The notes under the pieces are model-generated. The model searched no databases, had not been told where the DNA came from, and worked only from the letters and a program-made list of their open reading frames with translations. From positions 4,612,501 to 4,676,500 of the forward strand of contig BSYO01000013.1 in the NCBI GenBank assembly GCA_033239525.1: DNA of 64,000 bases, in the 5' to 3' direction. This DNA comes from Nepenthes gracilis. Lineage: Eukaryota; Streptophyta; Magnoliopsida; Caryophyllales; Nepenthaceae. The position numbers and the translations under genes were made by a program. The first letter of the stretch is position 1, and the number at the start of each line of letters is the position of its first letter. Below are positions 60,063 through 64,000 of the stretch, piece by piece.

Positions 60063-60610
60063 TGGCAGCGCCCCAAGTTTAGCGCTGCCGCACCGTATTT
60101 ATTGCGGATGAGAAAGAAATCCTTCGGGGAAATAAATAACCCACGATAAAGTAATAATTACTTTTTTTATTTTTTTTGTGAAATAATTAAAAACAAATAA
60201 ATATATGAGGGAGAAAAATGCAAATTTTTTAGAAGAATATCATGGAACATTCCAGAACAATTATCTCATCGACGAGAAAAATTTACACCAAACCTAAATA
60301 ACTCACACTTATGATAGACCTATTATGATTTTTAAATGTAAAAGTGCATACAGTATATATATTTTATAATAAAATGAGTTTATTATTTATCTTTATAATT
60401 TATGATAGTTAAATTTTATTAGCTAGTCAAATGTTATAAATTGGAAGGTAATATGGAATTATCATTTCCCATTTATAAAATCATCTCATACCAAAAATTT
60501 TTTATCTCCCTTTAAAAAAGCATTTTACCATTGAGAAACATTTTGATAAAATTTTAAATAAATTGACAAGATTATAATTTTAATTATAACAACAAAGGTC
60601 AAAATCTACT
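60063..60610. other. gene-free stretch
   Basis: A short GC-richer segment follows the MITE (GGCAGCGCCCCAAGTTTAGC, about 60064-60100); the rest is AT-rich. Nothing coding was seen. Confidence 0.45.
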
Positions 60611-60614
60611 TAAT

Positions 60615-61390
60615 TTTGTCGGGGGCCGACTAATTATTTGAACTGTAAAAAATAAATAATAATACACGACAAGCACACGATAATCACACACGATTGATAA
60701 ATATATAATTTTTACGTGAAAAATTTTCTTTTGAATGAGAAAAAAATTACAAGATTTAAATTTTAAAAAGATCCCCACTATGCAATATCTTGGTTACATA
60801 AATCCCCAAATATAAAATCAAATTATTTTATTTTAAAATAAATCCGTACAATAAAAAATACAAAATGAAAGAGAATAAATAAAACACAGTAAACATTATT
60901 CTCAACAATAAGAACAGTATATTCACGATTGACAAAGACTGAAATTCGATTCGGAACTCAAACTGACATACAAATCTTTTTCTTCTCCCCCTCTCATCTT
61001 TTCTCTCTCAAAATGACGCTTCAATTATAATAGTAAAACCTTAACATGCAGTAGCCGCGTTTCTATTCTTCAGGCCGCGTTTGAGTGCCCATTAGGTGGG
61101 GCTCGAGCGCGAAGGTAATTGTGCTCGAGGATTTGTCAAGGGTAGCTCTGGTACGAAGCTTTTAAAAATAGCGGTTGAGCGTTCATCAAATGCAACTCGA
61201 ACGTAAAGTTTCTGGATTCGGCATTTAAGACACGCTTCAAGTGTAATTCGGGCGTGATGTTTCTAAAATTAGTACTTTAGATTTTTGTCGCGTTTATATA
61301 TCGTCAATTAACATATTAAATTAATATAAATTTATATAAAAATAATTCATAATCTAACAAATTTTTACTGCATATAAATTTATATTTCTA
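60615..61390 (-). mobile_element. diverged LTR-like block, related in layout to 6455-7260
   Basis: Contains ATTTTTACGTGAAAAATTTT and GAATGAGAAAAA (60708-60745) and CCCCACTATG (about 60773), the U5-side motif of the LTRs elsewhere in the window, then a CT-rich tract (60979-61015) and a GC-richer part with CTCGAGCGCGAAGG-like words (61090-61260). The edges are uncertain (GTCGGGGGCCGAC near 60618; loss of similarity near 61390). Interpreted as an old solo LTR in minus orientation. Confidence 0.4.
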
Positions 61391-63190
61391 ATAAAACTAT
61401 CCGACAATAAGTTAGATGGGACAGAGAAAAATAGATGAAAATCAAATCGTGACCGTTCTCCAAATAAAATATTGACTTTCTTGCATACGGTCCCCCCGCG
61501 AACTGTCACTCACACAATTGTAGGGTGTTTCTTTCATAATGAGTTAGGAAAACGTGTCTAATAAATACATTTAGGCCAGCTGTCAGCCACTCTCCAACCC
61601 CTGGAGTCTACAGCCATGCAATTGGGACTCTGTAATTTTACTAAACGCCAATTCATTAAGCTACGAGGAAGGTCTTAGTAGATGGATCCAACGCAGAGAT
61701 TCCTCTTTTCTCTGGGGATACCCTTGAAGAAGGGTGAAAGGGATCAATATAAGGGCTGTTATATGTATCTGCCTCTCTAATGCAGATAGGTTCTTTAGAT
61801 TTGTAAAATTTTTTTAAAAAATTGATAAAGGGTTTTTTATAATATTGGTGTTAGACTATGCTAATATTTTAAAAATAAAAAATTATTATATATTTTAAAA
61901 AAAATTAGATGTATAATTGTTGAATCTAAAAAGATATCTGAAAAATTCAATGCTCCCCTGAATTGAAAATAATTTGAGGAAAGCTTCTAAAGTCATTCTC
62001 CGGCCCCGATCTTCCACTTGTTCCTTTCCGATCAAGCCACTTTGTCCCTCAACAACTCAGGAGGAGCGGATCGGCATAAGTTCCATGGTTCTATGCTATT
62101 CATGGGTGCACTATTAAAAAAATGCTTCATATAATATGATATATTGATTGAATTTTAACTGGGGAATACAATTCTCCTATAAAATAAGTCTGAATATAAT
62201 AATTATTTGTAATTAGTTAAAAAAATTTTAAATAGATATATCTATTTGAGATATATCTTTTAATAGAAAAAAATATTTTAGTAATTTAAAAATAATCATA
62301 TCTCACTCAATAAATGGCATTTATTTTTTTATTTTTATAAAATGTAAGAATTATAAAAAAAAAATATCTGCAAGTTTTAAAGGAGAGAGAAGATAAAAAA
62401 AATTATTTCTCAAATTTTTGAGATAGGACTAAATTATTGTAGTTTTAATTTTGCAAATTATTCTTCATAAGTTAAAATTTAGTATTTATAGATTTAGATA
62501 CACGAATTTATTTTTTACACAATTAATTGGTTAAAATATGTAACAATAATAATTTTAAAATTAAATAAAAAAATTTACATACACACAGTCATAAGCCAAG
62601 CATGAGGAGTTTTGAAAACCAATAATAAAGCAAACTGAGAGCTTTACAACATAGGAATGTCAATCCTTATAATAGGTTATTGATCTGCTGGTTATGATTT
62701 AATTTCAATAAATGAGACTAAATAAATAAATCAATAAATACGAGTTACCTGTGGACACACTTAATAAAATCATAACCCATTTAACTCTGTCCGTACCTTC
62801 TTAATTGTCATTTGTTTATTTAATTCAACAGTTTAATTAAACTTTGACTTAATGATATATCTTTTTATTTATGAATAGATGTCTTATAGATTTTTCTCCA
62901 AACTTATAAGTCATCTTATATACTATGATGTACTCGTAGTTTAATTATTTAATATAAATTTAATATATAATTAATAATATTGTATATATATTATTAAAAA
63001 ATTATAAAATTTGTGATCATTAAATCTATATTTAATAATATTAAATTAAAAAAAATATCCTGACACCTTATCAACAAGGTGAGGCCCAGCCCTCTAATCT
63101 GGCTTGATTGACCCTTGTTTGTTCTTGGCTGGATATATTCATCGATACATTTTTATTTATTTATTTATTTATTTTGTGGTGATCACCCAA
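61391..63190. other. AT-rich gene-free stretch upstream of the cytidine deaminase gene
   Basis: No coding region was recognised. The part around 61480-62100 is less AT-rich, the remainder AT-rich with homopolymer runs. The distal promoter of the downstream gene would lie here. Confidence 0.5.
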
Positions 63191-63194
63191 CTCC

Positions 63195-63201
63195 TATAAA
63201 T
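63195..63201 (+). promoter_or_regulatory. CDA1: TATA box of the cytidine deaminase gene
   Basis: TATAAAT in the context CTCCTATAAATCACTG, about 235 bp upstream of the start codon. It is the best TATA context in the upstream region; transcription would start near 63225-63235, leaving a leader of about 200 bases. Confidence 0.6.
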
Positions 63202-63226
63202 CACTGTCTTCGTTCCACCAGACCTT

Positions 63227-63264
63227 CCCCCCCCCCCCCCCCCCCTCCTCCACGGACTCGGAAC

Positions 63265-63297
<33 letters not shown>
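63227..63297 (+). repeat. poly-C run and CT microsatellite in the 5' leader
   Basis: Nineteen consecutive C (63227-63245) are followed after a short gap by about fifteen CT units (63268-63297). Pyrimidine-rich leaders are common in plant genes, but an uninterrupted run of 19 C is rare and prone to sequencing error. Confidence 0.9.
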
Positions 63298-63299
<2 letters not shown>

Positions 63300-63430
63300 C
63301 TTGCACAGAAAATTCTATTTCATTTCCTTCTCCCACCCGCATCTCGTTCGTTCTTTCCGATCTGATAAAACAACCAAAAAGCCAAAAATATAGAAGGAGA
63401 GCTGCGTTGCATTTTTATTTTCTCACCAAA

Positions 63431-64000
63431 ATGGACCAACTCAAATTTGTGATAGAGCCATCAGAGGCAGAAACAATGGCCAAAACCTTAGGCCTTTCCG
63501 TCTTCCAACTCCTTCGAACCCTGGCGAAATCAGCACAAAAGATAACCCACATACCCATCTCCAACTTCCCCGTCGGAGCAGCCGGCTTAACCTCCGACGG
63601 CCGGATTTTCCTCGGCGTCAATCTCGAATTTCCCGGACTGCCCCTTCACCACTCTGTCCACGCCGAGCAATTCCTCGTCGCCAATCTCTCCTTTCACCAT
63701 CCAGCTCACGTCAAGACTGTGGTAATATCTGCTTACCCTTGTGGCCATTGCCGCCAATTTCTTCAAGAAATTCGTGGGGCCCCAGAAATTCAGATCCTCG
63801 TGCCCCAGAATGAAGATCAAGCAAGTGATAAAACCAATAATGGGAACAACCCACAATCTGAAAATGATTATTTTAGACCGTTATCATATTTTCTGCCCCA
63901 TAGGTTCGGGCCTGATGATCTGCTTCATAACGATGTGCCATTGCTATTAGAATCCCATGATAATTTTTTGGTCATTGCTGATGAAATGAGTGCAGAAGAG
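63431..64000 (+). CDS. CDA1: cytidine deaminase, 5' part (continues beyond the window)
   Basis: Zinc enzyme of pyrimidine salvage that hydrolyses cytidine and deoxycytidine to uridine and deoxyuridine; cytosolic in plants. The first 190 codons are open, without an intron, and run off the window; plant family members are about 300 residues and intronless. The zinc site is visible: HAE at 77-79 (Cys-equivalent ligand and catalytic Glu) and PCGHC at 103-107. RIFLGVNLEFP (58-68) and CRQFLQEIRGAPEI (107-120) match the N-terminal catalytic domain. SYFLPHRFGPDDLL begins the linker to the second, non-catalytic domain. The ATG at 63431 is chosen because MDQLKFVI-SEAE fits the usual start (M-D-.-.-.-F-V-I). 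The leader carries a C run and CT repeat. Confidence 0.93.
   Translation, partial: MDQLKFVIEPSEAETMAKTLGLSVFQLLRTLAKSAQKITHIPISNFPVGAAGLTSDGRIFLGVNLEFPGLPLHHSVHAEQFLVANLSFHHPAHVKTVVISAYPCGHCRQFLQEIRGAPEIQILVPQNEDQASDKTNNGNNPQSENDYFRPLSYFLPHRFGPDDLLHNDVPLLLESHDNFLVIADEMSAEE

Noticed and set aside
63587..63856. Minus-strand ORF in the cytidine deaminase gene
   Set aside because: Antisense shadow of the clearly recognised plus-strand coding region.

Overview
The window is nuclear DNA of a flowering plant, most likely a eudicot. It is AT-rich, four host genes encode plant-type proteins, two of them with many GT-AG introns, and the space between genes is filled by LTR retrotransposon remains, MITE-like elements and simple repeats. 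No RNA gene, CRISPR array or prokaryotic feature was seen.

Layout. 1-17.1 kb is gene-poor, AT-rich DNA with one degenerate SINE-like unit (about 1.5 kb), a diverged tandem repeat (about 2.9-3.3 kb), a diverged LTR-like block (about 6.5-7.2 kb) and a retroposed sequence with a poly-A tail and a perfect 14-bp target duplication (11.0-12.0 kb). 17.4-22.6 kb (+) is a seven-exon mitochondrial carrier gene of the plant CoA-carrier type. 23.6-24.5 kb (-) is an intronless cytosolic-type serine acetyltransferase. 25.8-36.7 kb (-) is an eight-exon methyltransferase-like gene with a plastid/lumen-like N-terminus. 36.8-41.9 kb is a pile of LTRs. 43.9-46.8 kb is an odd element with the same LTR end at both termini in opposite orientation and a clean 5-bp target duplication. 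49.5-59.6 kb is a 10-kb Ty3/gypsy element of Tat type on the minus strand, with both LTRs, a frameshifted gag-pol and an extra ORF in antisense orientation that has its own TATA box. 59.7-60.1 kb is a Mutator-like MITE built of four hairpins. 63.4 kb to the end (+) is the start of a cytidine deaminase gene that runs out of the window.

How the genes relate. The CoA carrier (CoA into mitochondria) and serine acetyltransferase (acetyl-CoA plus serine to O-acetylserine, first step of cysteine synthesis) converge tail to tail 1 kb apart. That is a metabolic coincidence worth noting but not evidence of co-regulation. The methyltransferase-like gene and the cytidine deaminase (pyrimidine salvage) are separate housekeeping functions.

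The least ordinary structures are the inverted-LTR element at 43878-46759, the antisense ORF and shared minisatellite of the Tat elements, the hairpin-built MITE at 59724-60052, and a U5-side motif shared by LTRs that are otherwise unalike. All protein identifications were made by eye from family knowledge; no database search was run.
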